64,000 nt of DNA, from contig OX365943.1 of NCBI GenBank assembly GCA_947243795.1, positions 682,001 through 746,000 on the forward strand, in the 5' to 3' direction. The stretch's first letter is position 1. Each line of letters begins with the position of its first letter. The notes under the pieces were generated by a model. It saw nothing but the letters and a program-made list of their open reading frames with translations. It was not told where the DNA came from and ran no database searches. The position numbers were made by a program, and so were the translations under genes. Below are positions 9,596 through 19,584 of this stretch, in pieces. Source of the DNA: Saccharomyces uvarum (taxonomy: Eukaryota > Ascomycota > Saccharomycetes > Saccharomycetales > Saccharomycetaceae).

Positions 9596-10400
9596 TCTGT
9601 GTGCTGGAGAGGTAAGTATATAGAGCGGCGTGAGATGAGCTTACTTCTCTGTTATACTTCAGTTCGATCTAAAAGCTAAATATAAAAAAAACAGAGTGTG
9701 AATGAAAGAACAAGAAAGAATGACTAGAACAAGAGAACTAATTAATCAAGAAGACACGATCAAGTATGTAGCTAAAAGATCAGGGGGAAGTATGTACGTA
9801 ACCAAAAAGATCGGGAAACTGTTTATATATGAATCACGCATCCCTGTGAGTGTTCGTACCTTTTTGGCTTGTCGAGAAAATTTTTCATTTTTCTCGAAGC
9901 TCTCTCCAGAGATCGCGAGCGGAACGGCAAACGCCGCCGGTCTTCCCGGAAAGAAAAAAAAATGATAATAGCAGCGGGAAAAAGAAAAATCTCAGCGGGT
10001 ACCCGGAGCGGGGATATAGTGCACGTGCTTTTAGGCCCGCTAATAGGCGGGGTAACGCTTGCTGCTCTGATAATCTGATCTTGAACCACCATGCTGACAG
10101 TGGGGGACTTTGCTTTAGCTCCGCCCAAAGAGAGCACTGGTGCGTGAAAATGGCTCAGTGCTGCGTGACGTTCCGAAGGCGTTACGGTATTGTACCACTG
10201 GCGGCCTTTAGTTTTAGGGGAGGGTTCAATGCTGTCTTGTTGCCTTGTAGAGCACGTGATGGGGCTCGAAGAAGTAAAAAAGTACTTATAACCAAGTATA
10301 CAGATGTCTATATAGGCGGGGTGTATTGAATATTGATATGGGGGGGTTTCGGGGTTTCAGGGTCTCGGGTACGCGTTTGTAGTCGCGGATGGACTTGTGC
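9596..10400. promoter_or_regulatory. TKL1 upstream region, GC-rich, with two CACGTG boxes
   Basis: The 805-bp region upstream of TKL1 and downstream of OPY2 (both minus strand). It is unusually GC-rich between about 9900 and 10400 compared with other spacers. Two palindromic cacgtg elements (10022-10027 and 10253-10258) fit Cbf1- or Pho4-type bHLH binding sites. Long open frames across it (for example 9850-10329 on the plus strand) lack ATG starts and look like a by-product of the GC content. Binding is inferred from motif only. Confidence 0.45.
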
Positions 10401-11513
10401 TTATTGTTCGCCATGTATCTGGAACTTGTCTTCAAACGGGCTCTCCACGCGTTCGTCGTTGGTTCCCTCACGTATTGATTCGGGAATCTCTAAATCCAAA
10501 ATGAAACTTCCCTCGTCGTCGTCGTCGTCGTCGGCATCGGCATCGGCGTCGTTTCTGGTGTGCGGATCATCTTCTGCAGCATCGCCCGTTTCTGATTGCT
10601 CCTCGATGATGTCCAGGTCCTGGATCTCCTTGTCGCTTTCCTCCTCTGCTATCTGAACCAGTTTCGGTTTGGCACGGATGGCGGTTATCAGGTTATCCTC
10701 CGAGTCATTACTATGCATGCCCCTTGAGTTCAAATTATGGTCATCGTACTCTTCATCTAGGCCATCTAGGATGGACGAGCCCAGAGTAATATGTGATCTA
10801 ATGTCGCCTGCTGCGTGTTGTCTCTTAGCGCTCGAACGTAGCTTTGACTGCAACTTCTCAGCAGTCAGGGCGCTTGTCACACCGGGGATGTAGGCAATGG
10901 GCAAGATATTAGAAGCCCTTGTGCGCGTAGTGGACGTAGAACTTCTATTGCCGGGGACGTTGAGGCTTGGAGGGACCAATGGCGGATTGAACTTGGTGTA
11001 ATTTTCATCCTTTCTCATACCCCCGTCGTCGTCTTCATCGTCGTCATCGTCATCGTCATCGTCTTCATCGTCGTCGTCTTCATCTCCGTCCTCAAAGTAT
11101 TCGTCTTCGTTCCCATAATTTCGCGATGCCTCTTCTAATCTCGAAGCCTTGATTCTTTGCCTTCTAGGCTTCCAGTATTTCCTATTGATGAAAAACAACG
11201 TCACCAAAACAATAACCACTACACCGCCGATCACACCCAGTGTGACTCCGATGATCTCTCCATTTTTGTTAGAACTATGAGAACTAGAACTTGTGGAGGT
11301 ACTATTTAAACCACTTAGTTGTGAGTTGGACTGTTTGGCACAGTACGTGTAGGAACAACTGTCACACGTTAATGAAGTCATAACACAGTATTCGCCTGAA
11401 CCGCAATCGGGGCACGATGCCACGGAACCGCAAACCACGCATCCGTCGGAACCTCTAGCTGCCGAAGTTGAAGTTGTTGCTGTGCTTCCAGAAAGCGTTG
11501 ATGTGGTCGTCAT
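10401..11513 (-). CDS. OPY2: Opy2, plasma-membrane anchor for Ste50 (HOG/filamentation signalling)
   Basis: Single-pass membrane protein that recruits Ste50-Ste11 to the plasma membrane in the osmotic-stress and filamentation pathways. In the 370-residue product, a Ser/Thr-rich extracellular start is followed by eight cysteines (residues 25, 28, 34, 37, 43, 50, 53, 58), a linker, one transmembrane helix at about 87-108 ([20 protein letters not shown]) and a long acidic cytosolic tail. Two Asp/Glu homopolymer tracts (DNA at about 11023-11095 and 10512-10550) are built from trinucleotide repeats. No signal peptide is evident. Identification rests on architecture, synteny (YPR075C) and partial recall. 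Confidence 0.9.
   Translation of the reverse strand: MTTTSTLSGSTATTSTSAARGSDGCVVCGSVASCPDCGSGEYCVMTSLTCDSCSYTYCAKQSNSQLSGLNSTSTSSSSHSSNKNGEIIGVTLGVIGGVVVIVLVTLFFINRKYWKPRRQRIKASRLEEASRNYGNEDEYFEDGDEDDDDEDDDDDDDDDEDDDGGMRKDENYTKFNPPLVPPSLNVPGNRSSTSTTRTRASNILPIAYIPGVTSALTAEKLQSKLRSSAKRQHAAGDIRSHITLGSSILDGLDEEYDDHNLNSRGMHSNDSEDNLITAIRAKPKLVQIAEEESDKEIQDLDIIEEQSETGDAAEDDPHTRNDADADADDDDDDEGSFILDLEIPESIREGTNDERVESPFEDKFQIHGEQ
11023..11095. repeat. Trinucleotide repeat coding an Asp/Glu tract in OPY2
   Basis: Imperfect tandem cgt/cat/ctt triplets (plus strand) encode about 23 nearly continuous Asp/Glu residues in the cytosolic tail of Opy2. Such tracts often change length by replication slippage; length variation between strains is inferred, not seen. 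Confidence 0.85.
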
Positions 11514-11857
11514 TATCTTTGATTCTTATGAACTAACGGAACCACTTTATAAAATGGCCTATACCCTTCTTCTTCCCAAAACTACTATACAACAATAGCA
11601 TTAAAAATGTCACACATGATTTTAAACGCAGCACATGAATAGCGTATTATTTTTCTAACGGCAGGGTAACGCGTCGCGTGTGTTTCAAGAATTTTGTATT
11701 ATATTAACGCGTTTCAATTTCAAGAATGCAGTACATACGTGAAAATAATAAACAATGTTGTTTATAGTTGGCATTATCTGAATTTTTATTTATAGCACGC
11801 CAATGCCCGTTCTTGGCAAGCAAAATGCGCTTTTTTTATCTACTTTCTAGTACGTGT
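11514..11857. other. YPR078C-OPY2 spacer
   Basis: A 344-bp spacer between two minus-strand genes: the OPY2 promoter and the YPR078C 3' region. It contains two acgcgt motifs (about 11669 and 11707), resembling the MCB element bound by MBF in G1/S promoters, though here only a motif match. Nothing else seen. Confidence 0.4.
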
Positions 11858-12979
11858 TCATGCTTGTACTTGAAGCAGGGCTTCTGACCCAGGCATGGAA
11901 CAGAATCCGGATTCCGACTGCGTTCCGGTCTCCGATTCGGATAATGATAAGGGAACAGTTACGCAGTTGCTGTTGAAGACGTGAGTCTTTCCAGTATCTT
12001 TATGCTTCGAAGTCCACTTTTTAAATCTTTCTTGTAAAAGGAAAACCTCTTTCTCCAAGTTGTTTCTGACTGCATCCCACATTCGTGGCACGTCTTCTTG
12101 ATTTTTATCATTAAGGCCTGTGCTTTTATGGAAGATGCGAAACATACTGCTATTGTTTTTGGAGGTTGTCTTTGCAGAATCTAGAGCGCTAAGAGACGTT
12201 CTGACGTTTCGATATTTTAAAATGGTCTTTTTACTTTCTTGCAAGGGAGGTTCGCTAACGATACTCTCTGTACCATTGACGACTAGCTCATTGTTTGTGT
12301 GATTCCCGAATGTGGGACTCGATGAAGTCTTCTTCAGGTCCGAATCGGGACCAGCTTGACTAGGTTCATAGAGTTTAACACACTTTTCATTATCGTCCAA
12401 ATCATCCGGGGTTAATGGCGATATGATGTCTAGCCCGTTCATATAGGCATCTGTCTCACTAAAGTAAGGCGACTTGCTATCTTCTATAAATTTCCCTTGT
12501 GAGAGAAACAGCCTATCTTCATCTGTCATTTTCAGATCGCCGGCGGATCGTATGGCAAGTTTACTTTTATTCTTCCTGAACCATCTATTTAACTTTTGCT
12601 TCCAATCATGGTCATGACGGCCATGCAATTGAGAAAGACTCTTCAGCTGAGTGATCGAACTGCTTTTACAGTCTGAAGCATGTTTACACGCTTTCTTTCG
12701 CTTGAACATACTAGAACAAGACCTAAAGAGATTATCATTCTTAGCAACTTCTTCAATCACTTTTTCCAACCTGGCAATCTCTTGGTCTGTTTTGTTGTGT
12801 ATATGATCAACCTTGATACCCAACTGGGCAGTCTCGTTAATTAGTCTTCGTAAATCTTCACTTTCGTCCACAAGCTTTGCTACCTCGGTCTCTTCGTCAA
12901 ACTGGAAAGTTCTTTCATCATCAGATTTAAGTTCGGATGGACTTAATGTTGTTGGCAGGACTCCCGAAACAGTTCGCAT
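11858..12979 (-). CDS. Uncharacterised protein (YPR078C orthologue)
   Basis: The 373-residue product has no domain I recognise. What can be seen: an acidic N terminus, a probable coiled-coil at about residues 30-82 (DLRRLINETAQLGIKVDHIH and on through EIARLEKVIEEVAK), a Cys/Lys-rich patch near 85-105 (FKRKKACKHASDC), and a long hydrophilic, probably disordered remainder. There is no signal peptide or transmembrane helix, so it is likely soluble. Length and position match S. cerevisiae YPR078C (372 residues), whose function is not established. Conservation of a full-length frame suggests a real gene. Confidence 0.85.
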   Translation of the reverse strand: MRTVSGVLPTTLSPSELKSDDERTFQFDEETEVAKLVDESEDLRRLINETAQLGIKVDHIHNKTDQEIARLEKVIEEVAKNDNLFRSCSSMFKRKKACKHASDCKSSSITQLKSLSQLHGRHDHDWKQKLNRWFRKNKSKLAIRSAGDLKMTDEDRLFLSQGKFIEDSKSPYFSETDAYMNGLDIISPLTPDDLDDNEKCVKLYEPSQAGPDSDLKKTSSSPTFGNHTNNELVVNGTESIVSEPPLQESKKTILKYRNVRTSLSALDSAKTTSKNNSSMFRIFHKSTGLNDKNQEDVPRMWDAVRNNLEKEVFLLQERFKKWTSKHKDTGKTHVFNSNCVTVPLSLSESETGTQSESGFCSMPGSEALLQVQA

Positions 12980-13604
12980 AGTTAAATTCTATTTTTGATT
13001 ATGATTGTTGTTTTAGTTATATTTTTAATAGCTACTTATCCTTATAAAGACAGTTATTCTTACTTCTATTATTGTAACAATTAGAAGATATTGCGCGACT
13101 GTTTAGAAAGCTTTATAATGAATGTTTACTTTGCTTTTTATTTTTTTTTGAAGACGTTTTATAGGTTTTTTTTGTGACATCAACAAGATCCTACAAATCA
13201 AAGGCCAAGTGAACAGGGAACGTCACCTAGAAGAAAAACACAAGTTTGGCCATGAACATGACAAGGCTTTTGAAAAAAAAGGAGCGACAAAAGCAAAAAC
13301 TGCCCTATCCTCTTATGATGAAAGAAAATCTTTTCAAGCTGTTGAACCTTTGTTAACATTTTTTATATTGTCGGCTACATTACTGTCACTTTGGGATTTG
13401 CATTCTGCCGTGTTTCTCCTTTCGGGTGAGGTTACAAGAGAAAACTGAAGCGAAAAGGGATTAAAAGGAAAGCGCCAGGTATTTCAAAATTAACAACGCA
13501 AAAGGTAAAGGAGGTATTCTACTAGGCCAACCAGTTCGCAATAAGGCGTTTGTTTATATAAGACATAATAGACGTCAAACAACACAGGGCCACATTCTGG
13601 AAAG
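12980..13604. other. Divergent YPR078C/MRL1 intergenic region
   Basis: A 625-bp spacer holding two divergent promoters. A frame open for about 98 codons (13152-13448, plus) has no ATG and no recognisable domain; I treat it as chance. No RNA gene or repeat seen beyond T-runs. Confidence 0.5.
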
Positions 13605-14732
13605 ATGCTGAAGCGATCTTCTTTGATATATCTATCGTGCATCTTAATTGTATGCATACCGATACTTTTGCATATATACCAGCTTCCAAACAAAGGAGAT
13701 GAACACGTCACCATCCAGAAGCAAGAAAAGTCAATCACGAGTCCCAAAGACCGGGACAGCGAAGAGTTGTTTTGTGCAGTAACCAACCCAGTCACTGGAT
13801 CATACATCGATCTATCACAACTATCATCAACTCCAAACAAGTTAAGAGAGGGCCAAGAACAGAAATCCGGGAAGAACAAACATGAGCCCTCCAAGACGAA
13901 ATGGTCCGTGAGAGGATGGGGCTACGACACAAACTTTACACTGGGCATCTGCTCCAGCCCCGTTGGCGAGACTGAGATCCAACAACTGTCTAACCTAACG
14001 GGTGCGTTCTACGTGGACCATGAAAATGAGGATAGCCTGGTATCGATTGGTGATTTCAGTACAGAACCCGTGCTGGTCGGTGGCTCGACCACCAAGAAAC
14101 TAACTTTGAAGTACGAAAACGGCTCGATGTGCCCGAATGGTAAGGACAAGAAGGCGACCTTGTTAAATTTCGTCTGTGACAAAGAGATCCAGTCCAAGGC
14201 GCAGATAACGTACATCGGCAACCTGCATAATTGTTCCTATTTCTTCGAAGTGCGCAGCATCTATGCTTGTCCCACCTCGAACAAGAAAAACGAAGTCAAC
14301 GTTTTGGGCATCTTCATCGGGATCTTCGCCATTTTCTTCTTGGTCGAGTTCGCGGGGAGGAGATGGATCTACGCTAAATTGAACAAACACTTGAAAAACA
14401 GCGATGAGCTGAACGAAATATCCCCGTCTTTGAACGAGCAACCGCACTGGGACCTCATAGAAGACGGATCCCGCTGGAGCAGATTCTTCAACGGAATGAC
14501 CAAGTCAGCGAGAAAGTTCACCAAGTTGCTGGTCAGCCCTCTGTTCAGAAACAGAAGCAACGGCCAAGGCGGCATCCGACTAAGGACGTCTCCATCTGCC
14601 TCCTCCTCCAGCCTTGTCAACAGAGAGTTCTTCAGAGACATGGAGGCACAAAACGAAATCATAGATAGCCTAGACATCAACAGCCATACCACAGAAAGCG
14701 ACCACCCGACTTTGGCAGGCCAGAGCATTTGA
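13605..14732 (+). CDS. MRL1: Mannose-6-phosphate-receptor-like sorting protein
   Basis: Type I membrane protein related to mammalian mannose-6-phosphate receptors, reported in yeast to help vacuolar hydrolase delivery between Golgi and endosomes. The 375-residue product has an N-terminal hydrophobic signal (residues 5-24), a lumenal Cys-containing MRH-like domain (about 60-230), one transmembrane helix at about 233-254 (VNVLGIFIGIFAIFFLVEFA) and a roughly 120-residue cytosolic tail. It is close in length to the S. cerevisiae protein (381). Codon use in the second half is more GC-rich than its neighbours. Confidence 0.93.
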   Translation: MLKRSSLIYLSCILIVCIPILLHIYQLPNKGDEHVTIQKQEKSITSPKDRDSEELFCAVTNPVTGSYIDLSQLSSTPNKLREGQEQKSGKNKHEPSKTKWSVRGWGYDTNFTLGICSSPVGETEIQQLSNLTGAFYVDHENEDSLVSIGDFSTEPVLVGGSTTKKLTLKYENGSMCPNGKDKKATLLNFVCDKEIQSKAQITYIGNLHNCSYFFEVRSIYACPTSNKKNEVNVLGIFIGIFAIFFLVEFAGRRWIYAKLNKHLKNSDELNEISPSLNEQPHWDLIEDGSRWSRFFNGMTKSARKFTKLLVSPLFRNRSNGQGGIRLRTSPSASSSSLVNREFFRDMEAQNEIIDSLDINSHTTESDHPTLAGQSI

Positions 14733-15292
14733 AAAACCAAAAGCCATCCTCCATACGTAATACAAAACTACTTACTACTATACATATTGCATACGGCAAC
14801 AAACCTTCGAACACTTAATTTTCGAGGACTGCAGATCCTCACATCACACCCACACCGCAGACTGCTTCCCCCACACACCCTGCATCTGTATACTTTCTTC
14901 TGCTCTCTTTTTCTCTCCGGCGATCTCTCGGGTCGCCCGCATCGCCGCGCCGGCTGGAACCGCCCACGCACCGCATACCGCATATCGCCTGCCCCCTCTT
15001 GCTCCTTTTTGAGGGCGTGCCATTACCCGCGCCCAGGGTCCGGAAAAAGAAATAAGGCTCTACCGCGTTTCTTTTTCCTTGTCGAAAAAGGCAAAAATTT
15101 TTTTATCACGTTTCTTTTTTTTTGAAAAATTTTTTTTGGTTTTTTTTCTTTCGATGGCCTCCCATTGATATTTAAGTTAATAAATGGTTTTCAGTTTTCA
15201 AGTTTCGGTTTGTGTTCTTCTTTGTTCCTAGCTAAATTTCTCTTACACCTCGAAAGAAAGCATAGCAATCTAATCTTAGTTTTAATTACAAA
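14733..15292 (+). promoter_or_regulatory. TEF1 promoter and leader
   Basis: The 560-bp region upstream of TEF1. A Rap1-type site (acacccacacc, 14846-14856) lies about 440 bp upstream of the ATG. It is followed by a GC-rich segment (14930-15040), then long pyrimidine/T-rich tracts (15060-15150) and an A/T-rich leader, the arrangement of a very strong Rap1-driven yeast promoter. Strength is inferred from the gene family. Confidence 0.75.
14846..14856 (+). promoter_or_regulatory. Rap1-like binding site (UASrpg) upstream of TEF1
   Basis: The sequence acacccacacc agrees with the Rap1 consensus core (ACACCCAYACA) at all but the last positions. Translation-factor and ribosomal-protein genes of Saccharomyces are classic Rap1 targets. 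Confidence 0.65.
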
Positions 15293-16669
15293 ATGGGTAA
15301 AGAGAAGTCTCATATTAACGTTGTCGTTATCGGTCATGTCGATTCTGGTAAGTCTACCACTACCGGTCATTTGATTTACAAGTGTGGTGGTATTGACAAG
15401 AGAACCATCGAAAAGTTCGAAAAGGAAGCCGCTGAATTAGGTAAGGGTTCTTTCAAGTACGCTTGGGTTTTGGACAAGTTAAAGGCTGAAAGAGAAAGAG
15501 GTATCACCATCGATATCGCTTTATGGAAGTTCGAAACTCCAAAGTACCAAGTTACAGTTATTGATGCTCCAGGTCACAGAGATTTCATCAAGAATATGAT
15601 TACTGGTACTTCTCAAGCTGATTGTGCTATCTTGATTATTGCTGGTGGTGTCGGTGAATTCGAAGCCGGTATCTCCAAGGATGGTCAAACCAGAGAACAC
15701 GCTTTGTTGGCTTTCACCCTAGGTGTTAGACAATTGATTGTTGCTGTCAACAAGATGGACTCCGTCAACTGGGACGAATCCAGATTCCAAGAAATTATCA
15801 AGGAAACCGCTAACTTCATCAAGAAGGTTGGTTACAACCCAAAGACTGTTCCATTCGTCCCAATCTCTGGTTGGAACGGTGACAACATGATTGAAGTCAC
15901 CACTAACGCTCCATGGTACAAGGGTTGGGAAAAGGAAACCAAGGCCGGTGTCGTCAAGGGTAAGACTTTGTTGGAAGCCATTGATGCCATTGAAATGCCA
16001 TCCAGACCAACTGACAAGCCATTGAGATTGCCATTGCAAGATGTTTACAAGATCGGTGGTATCGGAACTGTGCCAGTCGGTAGAGTTGAAACCGGTGTTA
16101 TCAAGCCAGGTATGATTGTTACTTTCGCCCCAGCCGGTGTCACCACTGAAGTCAAGTCCGTTGAAATGCATCACGAACAATTGGAACAAGGTGTTCCAGG
16201 TGACAACGTTGGTTTCAACGTCAAGAATGTTTCCGTTAAGGAAATCAGAAGAGGTAACGTCTGTGGTGACTCCAAGAACGATCCACCAAAGGCTGCTGCT
16301 TCTTTCAACGCTACCGTCATTGTTTTGAACCATCCAGGTCAAATCTCTGCTGGTTACTCTCCAGTTTTGGATTGTCACACTGCCCACATTGCTTGTAAAT
16401 TCGACGAATTGTTGGAAAAGAACGACAGAAGATCTGGTAAGAAATTGGAAGACCATCCAAAATTCTTGAAGTCCGGTGACGCTGCTTTGGTCAGATTTGT
16501 CCCATCCAAGCCAATGTGTGTTGAAGCTTTCAGTGAATACCCACCATTAGGTAGATTCGCTGTCAGAGACATGAGACAAACTGTCGCTGTCGGTGTTATC
16601 AAGTCTGTTGACAAGTCCGAAAAGGCCGCTAAGGTTACCAAGGCTGCCCAAAAGGCTGTTAAGAAATAA
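15293..16669 (+). CDS. TEF1: Translation elongation factor eEF1A
   Basis: GTPase that delivers aminoacyl-tRNA to the ribosomal A site. The 458-residue product shows all G motifs: GHVDSGKST (14-22), DAPGHRDF (91-98), NKMD (153-156), then beta-barrel domains 2 and 3 and the Lys-rich C terminus ([12 protein letters not shown]). Codon bias is extreme, as expected for one of the most abundant yeast proteins. By synteny this copy is TEF1 (YPR080W); TEF2, elsewhere in the genome, encodes the same protein in S. cerevisiae. A long antisense open frame across it is a shadow caused by the codon bias. Confidence 0.99.
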   Translation: MGKEKSHINVVVIGHVDSGKSTTTGHLIYKCGGIDKRTIEKFEKEAAELGKGSFKYAWVLDKLKAERERGITIDIALWKFETPKYQVTVIDAPGHRDFIKNMITGTSQADCAILIIAGGVGEFEAGISKDGQTREHALLAFTLGVRQLIVAVNKMDSVNWDESRFQEIIKETANFIKKVGYNPKTVPFVPISGWNGDNMIEVTTNAPWYKGWEKETKAGVVKGKTLLEAIDAIEMPSRPTDKPLRLPLQDVYKIGGIGTVPVGRVETGVIKPGMIVTFAPAGVTTEVKSVEMHHEQLEQGVPGDNVGFNVKNVSVKEIRRGNVCGDSKNDPPKAAASFNATVIVLNHPGQISAGYSPVLDCHTAHIACKFDELLEKNDRRSGKKLEDHPKFLKSGDAALVRFVPSKPMCVEAFSEYPPLGRFAVRDMRQTVAVGVIKSVDKSEKAAKVTKAAQKAVKK

Positions 16670-16824
16670 GGAGATTGATAGGACTTTTCTAGTTGCATAT
16701 CTTTTATTTTTAAATCTTATCTATTAGTTAATTTTTTGTAATTTATCCTTATATATATAGTTTGGTTATTCTAAAACATCATTTCAGTATCTAAAATCTC
16801 CCTCATTCATTCATTACCCTTTAT

Positions 16825-18678
16825 TCATGGTTTTGCTACCGGCAAAAATCCTGCCGTGGACTTATTCCACGTTGATTCGGTCATAGGATCATGAACCATT
16901 TTGTCAATTACAGAAATAGCTTCTTCAAAGGTTCCTCTCACTTGCCTCATAGAATCCCTTTCTCTTAGAGTTACAGTTTTATCTTCCAAAGTTTGAAAAT
17001 CTATGGTGATGCCAAAGGGCGTACCCAACTCATCGTTACGTGCATATTTTTTACCAATTGATGTATTAGAATCGTCGACTTTGAAATATATTTCTCTTGT
17101 ACGCAAAATTTGCGAGATTTCCTTGATCACACTGGGAAATTTCTCGTTATTCGATATTGTTGTGACAAAGACCTTGGTTGGTGCTATCGATAACGGGAAT
17201 GAGAAGTAAGTTCTTTCTTCATCGTCCGGCCTTATCTGAAAGCAATGATCAAATATGCAGTATATAATGCGACCCAAACCAAACGAGGGCTCAATGACGT
17301 TGGGAACATACTCTCTTATATGCTGTAAATTTGTCCTCATTTCAATAGAAACCAAGCTCCGGTCAATTTCCACGGTCTCACCATTTGTTTGGAAAGTGAG
17401 TTTACCGTTCTTATTTAGGTCTTCATGCTTACTGTATAGATCATCTTGAGGTAAACTCAATAGAGCGGATTCAATCGATTTTGCCCTCTGTTTGAATTTC
17501 GGTCCGAAAAGTTTCTTATTAACTTCTAAAACCCACTTGGTTTCTTCCTTTGGAGTGTCTAGTTTCTGTTTAACCGTCAAACGTTTCCCTGTCTTTTTGG
17601 AATGCACTGTTAAATCGAAAGCAGCTCTGTCAGCGCAACCTATGCATTCAATCCAACCATATGAGGTCAATAGTTCGCCGTCCCAACAATCAGTGGCATA
17701 GTGTGCCATTTCGTTTTTCAAATGTTGACGGAATCTAAATTTGTTCCTACTGATTCCAAGCCTTAACAAAAATTGATGAACCCTTGCCATATAGTATCCC
17801 AGCGTTTCATTTTCTACTATTCCGGCTTTTACTGCTTCTCCAATAGTCACTCTAACGGGTAGATGAGATCCACCACTTTCTTGCAATTGTCGTGATAGTA
17901 ATGGTACCTCTTCATCTGACACTTCATCGAATTTTGGATGCGATTTATCCAGTGGGTCAACGAAATGTTCAATTTCTGCCATTGAAAACTCTCTCACCCT
18001 CAACAACCCACTCCTGGGGGATATTTCATTTCTAAACGATTTCCCAATTGAGGCAGAAGCAAATGGAATTTTACCTTGATTAATGTCCAACAATTTGTTG
18101 AAATTTAGAAATTGACCCTGAGCAGTTTCTGGTCGTAAAAATGCCTTCAATTGACCTGATGCTCCGATTTTTGTTTGGAACATCAAATTGAATGGAATCG
18201 GTGCGTCTAATACATCATTAGTGACTGGATCATTGATTTTATATTCTTGCATAGTACGAACCAAGTCAGAACCCGTGAATCCATCAATCGTGGCCAGTAC
18301 ACCCTCCATACTTTTACGGTCCAGTGGGTCGACATCCCTGTTGAGTATTCTTTTCTTCAACGTCTGTTCAATCAAATGGTCAACCCTATAGTACTCTCCA
18401 GTCTTAGGATTTCGGCACATCCAATCTGTAAATTTATCAACATGTCCGGAAGCGTTTAGAACATCGTAAGGGGTTAGCATGGGCCCATCAATCTGTAACA
18501 TATTCTCCTCCACAATAAAATGATCTCGCCATGATTGAACTACGTTATTCTGCAGCTGACAACCAGGAGGACCCAGATCAAATAAACCTGACACACCACC
18601 ATATATCTCGAAAGAAGGCGTGTAGAAAAACCTTTTTCTCAACGTACTTTCTAGCTTATCCCTAACTAAAGTAGACAT
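16825..18678 (-). CDS. GRS2: Glycyl-tRNA synthetase paralogue Grs2
   Basis: Class II glycyl-tRNA synthetase; charges tRNA-Gly. The 617-residue product carries the eukaryotic GlyRS core: FFYTPSFEIYGGVSGLFDLG near the N terminus, RPETAQGQFLNFNKLL, motif 2 around FRNEISPRSGLLRVREF, motif 3 VIEPSFGLGRIIYC, and the C-terminal anticodon-binding domain (about 500-590). In S. cerevisiae GRS2 is the second copy, largely dispensable and expressed under stress such as heat, while GRS1 is the main enzyme. The frame here is intact with its motifs retained. It is convergent with TEF1. Confidence 0.94.
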   Translation of the reverse strand: MSTLVRDKLESTLRKRFFYTPSFEIYGGVSGLFDLGPPGCQLQNNVVQSWRDHFIVEENMLQIDGPMLTPYDVLNASGHVDKFTDWMCRNPKTGEYYRVDHLIEQTLKKRILNRDVDPLDRKSMEGVLATIDGFTGSDLVRTMQEYKINDPVTNDVLDAPIPFNLMFQTKIGASGQLKAFLRPETAQGQFLNFNKLLDINQGKIPFASASIGKSFRNEISPRSGLLRVREFSMAEIEHFVDPLDKSHPKFDEVSDEEVPLLSRQLQESGGSHLPVRVTIGEAVKAGIVENETLGYYMARVHQFLLRLGISRNKFRFRQHLKNEMAHYATDCWDGELLTSYGWIECIGCADRAAFDLTVHSKKTGKRLTVKQKLDTPKEETKWVLEVNKKLFGPKFKQRAKSIESALLSLPQDDLYSKHEDLNKNGKLTFQTNGETVEIDRSLVSIEMRTNLQHIREYVPNVIEPSFGLGRIIYCIFDHCFQIRPDDEERTYFSFPLSIAPTKVFVTTISNNEKFPSVIKEISQILRTREIYFKVDDSNTSIGKKYARNDELGTPFGITIDFQTLEDKTVTLRERDSMRQVRGTFEEAISVIDKMVHDPMTESTWNKSTAGFLPVAKP

Positions 18679-18942
18679 AACAAAACTATTGGCGTCGTGC
18701 GTCTTCTACTTGATCCAAGATGTTGCTCTTGCTGTGACACATTTTATTGTTTTTCAATTTCATTGTTTTAAAAAAAAAAGGGCTGCTGCCTATATTGTCG
18801 TCACTTTATGATTTTGTTGCTATACACATGAATGATTCAACAGGATCAGCATGTCTTGATGTTTTTTGTATTCTATCAAATTTCTGCATTATTTACCTAC
18901 TAGTATATACGTTATACGCCTGGCTTACAAATTTACGGCAAG

Positions 18943-19374
18943 TCATGACACACGCTTGTGATTGTAATCAAACGGAGAGACAACCAGTCCTTTGTTCTTC
19001 CTGGCTCCTCTAAATATGGTTTCTAGAATGTCGATCATTTCTTGCTTGTCGTCCACAGTAAAGTTCAACTTGTTGTTGTTCCCCGTACCAAAATCACACA
19101 TCATATGCTTGTTCTGATAAAAAAACATTACAGTCATGGGGTCTGTTAGGTCGTACATCTCATTAAAGTCCGGAACTTTATCAATGTCGCATAAGTAGAT
19201 GGCTGCGAAATTCCTCACTCTTCCAGCGATCGAAGATAACAGCTCGTCCATGATCATGCACTGTCTATCATCTTGCCTACCAAAACGGATGACCACGAGC
19301 CGTTCATTCTCCGTGACAATGGCCTGGTCTACGTGCCATCCTGTACGCAATTGAGGCAGTAACACAGAAGCCAT
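18943..19374 (-). CDS. DIB1: U4/U6.U5 tri-snRNP protein Dib1 (Dim1 family)
   Basis: Small thioredoxin-fold spliceosome protein of the U5-containing tri-snRNP, released on activation. The 143-residue product starts MASVLLPQLRTGWHVDQAI and ends RGARKNKGLVVSPFDYNHK, matching Dim1 proteins across eukaryotes at full length. The frame extends upstream to another ATG at 19512 (46 extra codons). The family N terminus aligns with the ATG at 19374, so I use that one. Confidence 0.95.
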   Translation of the reverse strand: MASVLLPQLRTGWHVDQAIVTENERLVVIRFGRQDDRQCMIMDELLSSIAGRVRNFAAIYLCDIDKVPDFNEMYDLTDPMTVMFFYQNKHMMCDFGTGNNNKLNFTVDDKQEMIDILETIFRGARKNKGLVVSPFDYNHKRVS

Positions 19375-19584
19375 CAAACCCGGACTTCTTGCTCTGCCGA
19401 TCACTGTTTTGTTTCCCCAAGCGTGGCATTTCGTCCCGATGACCCAATATAACAAATCCCATTTTTCCACTTTGCGAACGGCCATTGGCCCAGAAGAAAT
19501 ACAACGAGTCATCTCCTCGCAATGAACTGTACAGTAACAAAAGAGACATAAAGGAACCCCAAAGAGAACATACGCTACTATAGT

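Noticed and set aside
9850-10329. Plus-strand open frame of 159 codons upstream of TKL1
   Set aside because: Opens with GTG; composition is Arg/Ser-rich as expected from GC-rich non-coding sequence, and it overlaps probable promoter elements.
13152-13448. Plus-strand open frame of about 98 codons between YPR078C and MRL1
   Set aside because: No ATG in frame and no domain. It is long enough to mention but best explained as chance in a promoter region.
15719-16456. Antisense open frame of 245 codons across TEF1
   Set aside because: A shadow produced by the extreme codon bias of TEF1; it lacks an independent promoter or family signal. A similar 122-codon shadow crosses TKL1.
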